Assembly: GCA_030267565.1 (NCBI GenBank)
Contig: BRXU01000039.1
Span: 124,001 to 188,000, forward strand
Source of the DNA: Pleodorina starrii
Lineage: Eukaryota > Chlorophyta > Chlorophyceae > Chlamydomonadales > Volvocaceae
Length of the DNA: 64,000 bases
Direction: 5' to 3'
Positions 1 to 12,674 of the stretch are shown here, piece by piece; positions within the stretch are counted from its first letter, which is position 1; every line of letters starts with the position of its first letter. The notes under the pieces were generated by a model that was given only the letters and a program-made list of their open reading frames with translations, did no database searches and was not told where the DNA came from. A program made the position numbers and the translations under genes.

Positions 1-1428
1 TCACGGCCGGTCTGCCCCCCGGCGCCGCCGCCGCCTCCGAAGCCACCTCCCGCGTCGTCTCCGCTATCGAGGCGCTCTCCTCCGCCGCACGAGCCGGCCG
101 ACCCGCGGCCGGTGTGGCGGCGGATGCGGCGGCGGCGATTGGGCTGCTGCGGGCGCTGCCGGGAGGAGCGCCCCTGGAGCTGTGGGCCAAGATTGCGAGG
201 GCGGCGGCGGACGCGGGTGGGGGCGGGGGGGGAAGCGAGAGGGGTGGGAAGGGGGGCGGGGCGGGGAGGGGTGGGGAGGGGGGGCGAGGAGGGGGGGGAA
301 GGGGAGCGGGAAGGGGAGCGGGAAGGGAGCGGGAAGGGGAGCGGGAAATAGGGATGAAGTCGCAGCGATGGGAGGGAGGCGAGGGGGACGAGGGACGGGG
401 ATGGGGAGTAGGGTTTGAGGGGCAACGCGAGGTGTACTTGCGATATGGGGGTTGGGGGGAGGGAGGGAGGGTGCGGCGTGGGGCGTTTGGGGGGTGGGTT
501 GGGTTAGGCGGGGGTAGGGGAGGAAGGGAAGGAGGGTTGTGGTTGTGGGGCAGCGGGGTTTGAAGCCCAGGAGGGGAAAGGGCGCCCGCGGTGGAGGCGG
601 AATGGGCTGGTTGGGTGAGCTGGTGGTAGTGCTGTGGAGTGGTGTGGTGTGGTGTGGCATGGCGTGTGGTGCCGTGTTTCTGGTGCCCAACCCTCCCAGG
701 GTCCCTCTCACCCCCCAACCCCCTTCACCCCCCGTGCTCTTCCCCCCCTCCCTCCCTCCCTCCCTCCCCGTGTTTCTCTTCCCTCACCCCACCCACCTCG
801 TCCACCTGCCCACCCACCCACCCGCTGCCTTCCTAATTACCCACCCTCACCCCCCCACCCACCCCCCACCCATCCCCACCCCCACCCCCACCCACCCCCC
901 ACCCCAGCCTGCTGGCCCGCCGCCCTAGACAGCTCCGCCGCCGCCCTGGCCTCCCTCCCCGGAGCCTCCCCCGGCCTGGACCTCCTGGCCCTGGAGGAGC
1001 CCAGCGACCTGCCCGAGATGAGCCCCGCAGCCTGGTTCTGGGCGGCAGTGGCGGCGGCGGTGCGCGGGGAGGCGATGGCGGCGCTGGCGGACGCGGGGGC
1101 GCAGGGCGCGGCGACGGCGCTGAGTGTCCGGAGGGAGGCGCTGCTGCATGCGGCGCAGGCGGCGCGGTGCGCGGCGTTCGTGAACAAGGTGGGGGAGAAG
1201 AGGAGGGGGGGGCGGGGGAGAGGAGGGGGGTTTGAAGAGTGAATTTGCAGAGGGGGCGGGAGAGGAGGGGCGGGTTAGGGGGCGGGGGGAGAGGGGAGAG
1301 GAGGAGGAGGGTGGCTGTGGCTGCAAGCCTTAACTGATGTCACTTGTCGCTTTTTCAATCTCGCTCCTCCCGGCCTATACGTGGATAACCTCCTCCCCCC
1401 CCCACTCACTCACGCACACACTCACACA

Positions 1429-1459
<31 letters not shown>

Positions 1460-4400
1460 CACTTTGCATTCACCCCCCTAGCCCCTACGCTTTCTCCCCT
1501 GCCCGGCCCGTTTGCCATCACCACCTCCTCCATCGCCACCTCCGTCGCCCGCATTCATCTTTTTATCACCACCCCCCTCCCCCTCGCTAGTCGCTCTTAC
1601 CAACCGCCCTCGCCCCCCTCCCCCCCTTCCCCGCCCTTCCCCGCCCCTCCACCCCGCCCTTCAAAACCCCGGCGTGTCTCCCAGTCTGATCTGTGTGAGG
1701 CCGCCTGCCGAGTCGTCTGGAACACCAGTCTACCCTTCACCTCCAAGCCCCTGCTGAGGGCGGCGCTCATTCGGCCGCTGGGCACTGCGGTAGCGGCACT
1801 GAACCGGGTGGGGGCGGCGGACAAGGCATTCCAGGTAGGGTGGGGGTGGGGAGGGGGGGGGATGGGGATGGGGGATGGGGGGATGGGAGGGGAGGGAAGG
1901 GGAGGAGAGGGGGAGATGGGAGCGCCTGGGCGTGTGTTTGCGTGTCTGTGTGTGTGTGTGTGTCTGTGTCCTTGTGTCTGTGTGTTGCATGAGGCCTTTC
2001 TGTAGCTCACCCTCCTCCCCCTCCCCCTCCCCCTCCTCCCCCTCCTCCACCTCCTCGGTACATGGGTGGATGCGAGGGCCCTCTCACCTTCCCCCCCACC
2101 TCTCCCCCCCCCGTGTCTCATTCTTATATAAAGGAGCATATCCCTCCCTCCCCTCTGGGTTCGGGGTCCGTTCGCTAACGCCGTCTCCGTCTCCGCTGCG
2201 GTATCATTTTTTTACCCCCCCCCTCCCCCCCTCCGGGTCCACCAGGTCCGTCTCAACTGCCTGTATGTGGAGGCTCTGGCGGGAGCCAAGCGATGGGGCG
2301 ACGCAGTGGCCGCCTGTGACGCGGCGGCACGTGCCGGCGGCGGCGTGCGTCCCCGCGGCCTGCTCCGGCCGCTGCTGGGCTGGAAGGCGGCGTGTCTGGC
2401 CATGACGGGCGGAGGGGACCGGGTGGCGGCGGAGATGATAAAGGTCAAGGAACACCCGCCGGAGGCGCAGGTGGGGGGGGGGAGTTGGGGGGTGGGGGGG
2501 GAGGGGGGAGGGGGGTGGGGGGCAAGGGTGCGGGGGTGGGATGGTGGGTGCGGGTTTTGGGACTGAGATGCGGGAGGGGGTTATGGATTGGGGTTTCCCC
2601 CTCCACCCCTTACTTGTGCGCTTTCTCTCTTCCAACCCCACCCACCCACCCACCCACACCAACACGCACATTCACGTGCTCTCATAGACCTCGTAAGCGC
2701 AGTCCTCCCTCATAGCACACAAACCCACACACACCCCTCCCTCCCTGCCTCTCCCCATCACTGCCTGTCCCTTCCTCCCTCTCCCTCTCTCCCTTTCCGC
2801 CCCTCCCTTTTCGCCCCTCCCTCCCTTTTCGCCCCCCCCATCCCTCCCTCCCTCCCTCTCCCTCCCCGCCCCTCTCCCCTCCAGGTGTTTGCCTGGTCCG
2901 TGTTGGCTCACCACTCCGCGGCCCGATACGACCAGGTCGCTGCCTACCGGGCGGCGGTGGGGGCGGTGCAGGAGGCGGGATGGCTCAAGGCGGTGGCGCT
3001 GGCGGGGTGGGTGGGGGTGTGGGTGGGGGGGGAGGGGAGGGGGGGGGAGGGGGGGCTGGGGGGGGAGGGGAGGACGAGGGAGATAATTGTAAAAGTGCAA
3101 TGCAAAACGTGTGTGTGGAGAGGGGGGGTAGGGGTAGGGGGGTAGAGGTAGGGGTAGGGGTAGGGCGGGAGGGGGGTAAGGAGCGCAAGGCAGAGGGAGG
3201 GGGTTGTTGGGTGGAATTGTTGAGGTACATTTGGGGCTGGAGGCGAGGTGCGAGATGGTGTAACCCGTTTGCAATGGAATCGACCCCCCCTCCTGGACCG
3301 GCCCCAACCGAATCCTGCCCTGTCGAACCCTGGGTGGGGGACGGCCCGGGGGCCCGGGGGCTCGTTCCCCAGCCGGTCGACAAGCGGGGGCGCGGGGGCG
3401 CCGGGGTGGTGGCCCCATGGGTGGGAAAGGGGGAAGAAAAGAGAACACGGCGAAGGGGGCGAGGGGGCGGGCGGGGAGAGGCGGTGGGTGGTGTGGGTGG
3501 TGGGTGGGTATTGGTCCACGTGACTGGACTCCTCGGGTCCCGTGGCGCCCGAGGGATGGCTGCGTTGGGTTGGGTTGGGTTGGTGGCGCGTGTTGTGACA
3601 AATGTGTGTGTGTGTGTGCGCGTGTCGTTATCTGCCTACCTGACCTGCCTGCTTGCCTGACCTGCCTTCCAGGGTCAGAATCCTCAATTTGTATGCCCTC
3701 CCTGCCCCCCTACCTGACTCACCTGCCTGCCTGACCTGCCTGGCCGGCCCCTTCCGGTCGGTTGGTTGGTTGGTTGGTCGGTTGGTCGGTTGGTTGGTTG
3801 GTTGGTTGGTCTCTCCCTCAGATACGCTGAGTGGCTGCTGAGCAGCAGTGATGACAAGGAGGCGGCGGAGGACGCTCTGTTGGCGGCGGCGGATGCGCTG
3901 CTGGAGTTTGACACGGGGAACCGTGAGTGGCGGGGTGATGGGTGTGTGGGGTGGGTGGGGTGTGGGGGTGGGTGGGTGGGTGGGTGGGTGGGTGTGGGGG
4001 GTTGTCTGTGAGGGTGTGTGTGTGTGCTGTGGGGGGTGTCTGTGGAGGGGGGGAGAAGGGGCTGGGGGGCGCTGTGTGTGTGCGGGGGGGGGGGAAGGAT
4101 GGGCGGGTTTGGGTGGTTGTGGGTTTGGGGTGTGAGGAGAGTGTTTGCGTTGGGGGGGCGGGGGCGGAAGGCGGAGGCTATCTGAGCGGGCGCTGTTGAT
4201 CAGAGGTTGCAGCGCCGCCCCTCCGCTGCGGTATCATTTTTCCTACCCCCCCCCCCCTCCCCCTTCCCCGCCCCCGCCCCCTCCCCCTCCCGCCCCCCCC
4301 TCCACCTCCCCCTCCCCCCCTCAGTCGACAACGACGGCTCCGATGGCGACGAGGAGGGCCCCAACAGCAAGGGGGGCCCGGGACACAGCGCAGGCAGCAG

Positions 4401-6564
4401 CCGGGCCGCGTCCTTCCGTAGAGCACTGTCCCGCACCTTCAGTCGAGCCGCGTCGATGGACGGAAGGGGCACGGACGACGGAGCCGGCGGCGGCGGTGGC
4501 GGCGGTGGCGGCGGCGGAGCCGCCGGGGGCGGCGGCGCCGGCGGGAGCGGTTCCGGAGCGCCTCCGGATCCGAATCGGGTTCCGGAGGAGCTCGGCAGTA
4601 CGCACCTGGAGCGGTTGGCGCGAATTTACGTGATGGCGTGTCAGGTGGGGTTTCAGGGTTTTAGGGTTTTAGTTCTCGATGAATGGTGGTTTAGGGTTTT
4701 AGGGTTTTGGCTCGTAATTTTGGAAGAGGGTGTGGAGCCATGCCGCGTCATTTAAAGGAGCGCCTGTTGTGCGGTCCATTCCCCATTGTGTTTTGCCCTG
4801 CCCATGCCCCCATTGTTCCCCCCCCCATATACACACACACACCACACCACACACATGGTCCCCCGCCCAAAATAACTCCCTCCCCCCTGCTTTCCCCCCC
4901 CCCACCCCCCCCCGCCCCCGCCCCAGGCTGCCGCCGTCGCCGCCGACCAGTACGACTACATGCTAGCCGCCCACCACAACTTCATGAGGTTGTTGACGCA
5001 GGTACGACAGCCTTACTCATACTTTCATCATCATCATCATCATCATGCTTATCAACATCATCATCAGCAGCAACAGCCGTGCATCAAGTGCCGAATGGGG
5101 TCGGATTCGCAGTTTTGATGGCTGCTTGCCAAAATAGAATGAAATGGGGAGGGGACGGGGCGGCGTGTCTCCCTCTTTGCGCCCAGACCCCGAGGTCTGA
5201 CAGCCAACCGCAGCGCATCCCCGGCTGCCGAGTTCCGTCCCCCCGGGAGGAGGGAGGCGGGGAGGAGGGAGCATATCACTCCCTGACCCCCTCCCTGGTG
5301 CGCTTTTCCTTCCCTTCCACTCCCCTCCCATCCGTCTGCCCGTGAGCTTGACTCTTCTGACTGTGCGTGGTGTACTCTGCTTGTACTCCCCTACCCTCCC
5401 CTCCTACCCTCCCCGGCCCCCCCCTCCCTACCCCACCCCCTCCCCTCCCCCCTCCTCCCACTCTCCCCTCCTCCCCCTCCCTCCCCACTCCCCCCCCACA
5501 CCCTTGTCTCCACCCACTACGCCACTCCCTCCCTCCCTCCCCTCCCCTCCCCTCCCCTCCCCTCCCACTCCCCACCCCCTCCCCTCCCCTCCCACCGCGC
5601 ACCCTCCCCTCCCCTCCCCTCCTTCTCCCCTCCCCTCCCCAACCCACGGTCCCCATAACCCTCCGACCACCTCCCCCCGCTGCCTTACCCCCCCTGCCAC
5701 TCCCGCTCCACACACGCGACCCTCCCACAGCGGACCACCGCTGACTATCCCTCCCACCACCATGGCCCGCCCCCCACCCCCCCTCCCCCGACTCCAACTC
5801 CCAACTACCCCCTCCAACTCAGAATCCCGCGCCCGCAACCGATCTCCCCTCCCCTCCCCTCCCAACATCCCACCCTCCCCCCATCCCCACCCCCCGTCCC
5901 CTCCGTCCCCCACCCCGCCCCGAACCTCCCCTCCCTCACCACTCCCCATCCTCCTCGCCCCACCACCCCCCCCCCCTCCCTCCCACCCCCGCCCACCCCC
6001 CCCCCCCCCCCCCCCCCTCCCCCACCCTCCCCCCCCCCCCCCCCCCCCCCCCCCCCCACCCCCCTCCCCCCCCCACCCCCCCCCCCCCCCCCCCCCACCC
6101 GCACCCCCCCCCCCCCCCCCCCCCCCGCCCTCACAACCCCCCCCCACCCCCACCCCCCCCCCCCCCTCCCCCCCACCCCCCCCCCCACCCCCCACCCCCC
6201 CCCACCCCCCCTCCCCCCCCCCCCTCCACCCCCACCCCCCTCCCATCCCCCCCCCCCCCCCCCTCCACCCACATCCACCCCCCCGCCCCCCCACCCGCCC
6301 CCCCCCCCCCCTCCCCCCACCCCCCCCCCCCCGCCACCGCCCCCCCCCCCCCCCCCCCCGTCCCCCCACCCCCCCCCCACCCACCCCCCGCCCCCACCCA
6401 CCCCACCCCCACCCCCCCCCCCCCCCCCCCCCCCCGCCCCCCCCCCCCCCTCCCTCCCATCCACCCCGCCCCCGCCCCCCCCACCCCCCCCCCCCCCCCC
6501 ACCCCCCCCCCCCCCCCACCCCCCCCCCCCCCCCCCCCCAACACCCCAAAACCCACCCCCCCAC

Positions 6565-6604
<40 letters not shown>

Positions 6605-9600
6605 CCCTCCCCCTCCCCCCCCCCCGCCCCCCCCCCCCCCCCCCCCCCATCCTCCCCGCACCCCCCGCCACCCACCCCCCCCCCCCCTCCCCACCCCTCC
6701 CCACCCCCTCCCCCTCCCCTCCCCCTCCCCTCCCCCCTCCCCCTCCCTCCCCCTCCCCCCCCCTCCCCCTCCCCCCCCGCCCGCCCCGCCCTCCTCCCCT
6801 CCCCTCCCCTCCCCTCCCCGCCCCGCCCCTCCCCTCCCCTCCCCGCCCCTCTCCTCCTCTCCCCGCCCCTCTCCTCCTCTCCCCCCCCCACCCCACTCCT
6901 CCTCTCCCCCCCCTCTCTTCAGGCGCTCCACTCCGCCGCCCACCACCGGTTCGTATCCGAGCGAGACGCACACCATTCGGAGGTGGCGGCAGCTGCCCTG
7001 GCGGGTCGGGACCCGCCCCCGGAGAAGGAACTGCCCAAACCACACGCAGTGCTGCCGGACACGCTGGTCGGATGGGGCACGTTGCGGGTGGGTGTGTATG
7101 CGTGTGTGTGTATGTGTATGTGGGGGGTTGGGTAGGTGGGTGGGTGGGCGGGAGATGGGGGTTGGGGCGGGGGAGGAAGGAGGGGTCGACACACTGCGAC
7201 CAATCCAGCCCCTCTCCCCCTAAACCCTTAACTGTCCTGATGTTTGATCACCTCCCCTCCCCTCCTGCCCCGCTGCTGGTTTGCCTGGCCTCTCCTCTCC
7301 TCGCTGGGGGGTTCGCTGACGTCGCCTCACCGCCGTCCCTCACCCGCCGCAGCCGCAGCCGCAGCCGCAGCGTCTTTTTGTTGCCTCTGTACCACCCCTT
7401 TACCCTTTACCCATACCCTTGGCAGCTTGCCGCTTTGTGGGGCTGTCGTTATTTCACTCTACCCCCTCACCCCCTTCCCTCACCCCCTTCCCTGCCCCTC
7501 AAACCCCCCCCCCCGTCTCCCACAGCTCCCCCCCGAGCTCTTCGCCTCCCTCCGCGCCGACGCCTCTCGCGGCTCCGTCACCGCCCTCGCTCGAGATCTG
7601 CTGCCCCAGACCGAACTGACCCTCGCCTACCTGGACTTGTTGGTCGGCTGTCTGCGGGCCCGGGGGCTGCACTGCCACTGTCTAGGGCTGATGCAACTGC
7701 AGAGGATACTGGCCAGGGTGGTGCTGGGGGACGAGGTAGGGGGAGAAGGGGGGAGAAGGGGGGAGAGGGCGAGGTGGTGGTGGTGGAGGAATTGGGGGAA
7801 GGTGGGAGGTGGGAGGTGGGGGCGGGGGGAGGGGGAGGGTCGGGAGTGAGATGTGTCTTTGGGATGGGAGGGGGGGGCGGCGAGGTGGGGGCTTGAGGGA
7901 TGCGGGGGAGGGCGGATGGGGAGGGAGGGGCCGCTAAGATGTTGTGTATATGCGCGTGTGTGTGTGTTTCGCCTCTGCCTCCGCCTCCCCACACCCCAAA
8001 CACACGCCATCTCCCCCGACTAACCCCCCCCCCGGGGCCTCAGGGCATGTACGTGGCTGCCAGTCTGGGTCTGGTGGCAGCGTTGGACGAGCTGGGTCTC
8101 AGTTCGGAGGCGGGGGCTCTGGAGGCGGAGCTGGGGGATGTGGCGGTGATCGGGCCACAGGAGGAGGCGCAGGCAAAGGAGCAGGTAAGGGGGGGTGGGG
8201 TGGGGGTGGGGGTGGGGGGGAAGGTAAGAAGGAGAGGAAAGGTACCGCAGCGAAGGGACGGAGACGGCGTTGGCGAGCGGACACGGAACCCCGCATGGGG
8301 GTGTGTGTGTGTGGGGGGGGGGGGGGGTCGGGTTGCTTTAGGGTTGGCCTTCAGTCGTCGTTGGATTGAGGGAGAGGATTGATTGGGGGACTTTGACTGG
8401 TTTACGCCAGCACGTGGGATGAGGTCGAGATGAGCGCAACGCGGTGACTCGTGCCGTACTCTTCCGTACTTTGCCGCACTGTACGACAGGCCGACCTGGC
8501 GGAGCTCGTCCGGTCCGCCGCCTCCAAGCTGGAAGCGGCGCGGCCGAGATCCGCCCTGGCCGTCGGCCGCCTGTCCTTCCTGGCGGGCGGTGTACGGCGC
8601 GCCGCCGCCGCCGCCAGCGCCGCCGCCGCGCAGCCGACGGCGGCGCAGCCGTCGTGGCAGTCGGCCGAGGACGCCGCGGCGGCAGCGGACGCCGCCGCCG
8701 CCGCGGAGTTTGCCGCCGGCGGCGGCGGCCGCGGCGGCAGGGAGTCGGCGACGGCGCTGGCGGCGGCCGACGGCGGCGGCGCCGCCGCCGGCGGCGGCGC
8801 GGCGCACGTTCCGCTGCCTGAGTGGTTGGAGGAGGCGGCTCGGGAATTGGGCAGTACGGATCTGGCTCAGTCGGGCAGAGGCGATCTGTTGGGTCACGTG
8901 ACGGGACAGCTGCTGCTGCGGCCGTACACGTTGCACGACGTGTGGCTCAAAAAGGTACGACCCCCCTCACCCCTCACGACCCCACGCGCCGCTTCCTTTC
9001 CTGTCCGCTCGACAAAGCTCCCACCCCTCCACCTCCACCTCCACCTCCTTCCCCACTCCACCTCCTCTCCATACAGGGCGAGTTCCTGGCCAGTCGCGGC
9101 CACTACGCCGCCGCCCGCCGGCTGCTAACTCGCGCTCGCGCCCACGCGGCCGACTGCGGCAACCGGGAGGCTGAGGCGAGGTGTCTGATGGCGCTGGGGA
9201 GGGCGGAGCTGGCGGCGGCGAACCCGGCGGAGGCGGTGGCGATGGTGCAGGTGTGTGCGCGTGTATGTTTTGGTGTGTGTATGTATGTTAGGTGGGGGGG
9301 GGGTCGGGCGACCCATGGGTCATGGGTGGACCCGGGCGACCCAGGGGTCGGTCGGGCGAGGGCGACCCATGGGTCGTGCTGCGCCTTCGGCTGCGGCTGC
9401 CGCTGCTGCTGCTATGGATTGGGTCCTGGATAGGGGTGAGGGGGATTGCAATGTGTTGTTTATAATGGTGGTAAGGGTGGTGGTGGTCGCGAACCCGACT
9501 GAACCCGTCTGCGCCGTTTGTGTGTGAGTCGGTGTGTTTGGCCGCGAGGTGTCCAACAACCCCCTCCTTCCCCCGCCCTTTGGCCTCTTGTGGTCTGTGT

Positions 9601-12327
9601 GGTTTCTGGTTTGTGTTGTTGGCAAACGGGCGCGAGGACAGACAGACGGACAGACTGACTGACGGGCCGCAAAAGTAACCTTCGGAGACCGGGGCACAGC
9701 GGGTCCAGCTCGCAGAGGTGGCAGGAGCGGAAAGCCAGGGTTCGTGGCCGCAATGCAGGACCCATGCAGGGGTCGTGGTCGTGGGGATTTGAGGAGCCGT
9801 GCTGCTGAAAGACCTGAGGGCCGAAGCGAGCGAGAGTTGCTCCCGGGTCGAGAGGCTCTCCTCCCGCCGTCACCCCTCCCCTCCGTTTTCCCCACCGCTG
9901 CCCTCCCACTGCTGTTCCCTCCTCTCCTCTCCACTCCTCTCCGCTCCACTCCCCTCCTCTCCTCCCCTGTCCCCTCTCCTCTCCTCCCCTCTCCACCCCT
10001 CCCCACACCCCTCCCCTCCCCTCCACAGGCGGCTCAGCGTTTGGGAGGCGATATTGACTTTTGGGCGGAGCTGTTGGTGCAGTACGTGGACTGCCGTACG
10101 GCCGCACGGGACTCGACAAGCGCCTACGCGCGCGAGGCGCTGCAGGTGAGCGTGGTACGGCAGGGTACCGCAGGGTACAGCAGAGTAGGTCACAGGGCTT
10201 ACTGTTTTTTTGTACAACACGCGTGGGATCGGAAGTGGGGGAGCACGCATGTAAACCCCCTCCACTTGAGACCCGGTCGTAGGTTCCCACTCTCTCTTCT
10301 TCCTTCCGCTTCCTTCCTCTTCCCCCCTCTTCCCCCCTCTGCCCCCCCCCTGACACTGCCTTCGCCGGCCAGCCTGTCAGCCGCATTTCCTGTCATATAC
10401 ACACACCTCTGGCCCCCTTCACCTCCCTGAACCCCCCCTGTCTACCCGCCCCTCCCCCTTTCTCCCTTCCACCCCTCCCTCTCCCCTCCCCCAACACGCA
10501 AACACAAACACACACACACACGCAAACACACGCAAACACACACGCAGGGCGGCATCGCCATGTTTTTGGCCCTCGCCCGAGACGACCGGTCCGCGGAGAA
10601 ACCCGCCTCCGCCGCGGGTGCCGTACTGCGTGTACGACTGGCTCGGCTGCTGCTAGCAGACATGGAGATGCTGCGGGCGCAGGTACGTGTTTTGCGTGTC
10701 TGTCTGTCTGTGTGTCTGTCTGTCTGTCTGTCTGTCTGTGTGTGCGTGTGTGTGTCTTTTTTGGGGGGGGGGGGGTGGACCCGGGGGTGGTTGTCATTGT
10801 CAAGAAGGCGGGTGTGCGAACTCGTATGCGTGAGACTGTTGAGCTTTCGGAAGGAGCGTGGTGCCGCATTTTGATTTAGGGGATGGGGAGCCCGAGCCGG
10901 GTGAGGAGGGAAAGAAACCCGGGAGAGCCGGGGGAGGGGGGTTTCAGCTCCGAAACCAGCAGCAGTCCAGCGCGGTCCTCCCTCCCTCCCCCCGGCTCTC
11001 CCGCCATCGCCCCATCGCCCCAACGACGCATCGCACTCTTTTAAGCCAACGCAGCCAGCTCTTGACGAGCGCCATGCTCCGAAACTACCTAACTACCTAA
11101 CTGCCTAACCACCTGACGGGATGCGTTTTGTCTCTGCTGCGGTACTGGGCAGTCGACATTTGGGGGCAAGAGAGGGTCGTCCTTGCTTTGCGGTCGGTTT
11201 CGCTCCTCTCTTCTCCTCTCCCAGCCTTTCATTGAATTTCACTCCACCCGGCTGTCTGCCGGCTCGTTGTTCATTATCTACCGCTGCCGGTTGCGGTCTA
11301 CTTCGTACCTCGCACCTGGTTTTTGTTTTCTGCCGGGGGTGGGGTCGGGGGGGCGGGGGGGCGGGGGGGCGGGGGTTCGGGGGGGGGCTGGTTTCTGCCA
11401 GTGTGTGTGACGCAGTGACGCCTCCATTCAGCTTGAACCCCCAACCACCCAACCCCAACCCACCCAGTCCTTTGCCCTGGCTATCTAAAACCCTAAAACC
11501 CTAAACCCTAAAACCTAATTTAAAACCCAAGATGAACCCCCTAAACCTCCCCTCTCAGGGTGTGAGCACGTGGCGCAAGAGCTACGACCAGGCTGTCACG
11601 CTGGTGAATCAGGCCATCATGGCACTCGCGGCGAGGGAGGCGGGCATACCACACATTGAGGCGCTGCTGGTGCAGGTGTGTGTTGGGGGGGGGGGAAAGG
11701 GGGAGGGGAGGGGGGAGGGTTGGGGGGAGTGCGGGTTCGGGGCTAAGGGGGCGTCTTTTGTCCATGGTGTAAGGGTGCATGTCAGGTGGGCAAAGGTGAG
11801 CCCGCGCCCCCACCACCCCCACCCCCACCATCACCAACCCCCGGGTGCTGGTCCACCGAACCCGCTGCCGCCGCCGCTGCTCCCTGCGGCCCCCACTGGC
11901 CCTCTCCCCCGTCCCTCCCCGCCTTATCTTTTGTTAGCTATCGGTTGGCGCCTGGTTGGGTTGGGTTGGGTTGCGGCTGCAAACGGTACCAAGTTCCCTT
12001 TGCACTTGTTCACCCCCCCTCCCTCCCTCCCTCCCTCCCCCGCAGTCCGAGCTGATGTTGGCGGACCCCACTCAGCTGAAGGATCTACGGCCCCGACTGA
12101 AGAAGGTGGAGAAGGTCCTCACGGTGAGGGGGGGCGGGGGGGGGGCATTACAAACCGCTATCCTCCTACTGCCGGCCCCCCCCGTGTCCTTCGCTGCGGT
12201 TTCTCTCTCTTTCTCTCTTTCTCTCTTTCTCTCTCTCTCTCTCTCCCCCTTTCTCTCTTTCTCTCTTTCTCTCTTTCTCTCTTTCTCTCTCTCTCTCTCT
12301 CCCTTTCTCTCTTTCTCTCTTTCTCTC

Positions 12328-12376
<49 letters not shown>

Positions 12377-12429
12377 TTCTCTCTTTCTCTCTTTCTCTCT
12401 TTCTCTCTTTCTCTCTCTCCCTTTCTCTC

Positions 12430-12465
<36 letters not shown>

Positions 12466-12643
12466 CCTTTCTCTCTTTCTCTCTTTCTCTCTTTCTCTCT
12501 TTCTCTCTTTCTCTCTTTCTCTCTCTCCCTTTCTCTCTTTCTCTCTTTCTCTCTTTCTCTCTTTCTCTCTTTCTCTCTTTCTCTCTTTCTCTCTTTCTCT
12601 CTTTCTCTCTTTCTCTCTTTCTCTCTTTCTCTCTTTCTCTCTT

Positions 12644-12674
<31 letters not shown>

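Noticed and set aside
5342..7135. 597-codon Pro-rich frame on + (and Gly-rich frames on -)
   Set aside because: Produced by the C-rich intron block; the only supported coding part is the exon 6923-7087.
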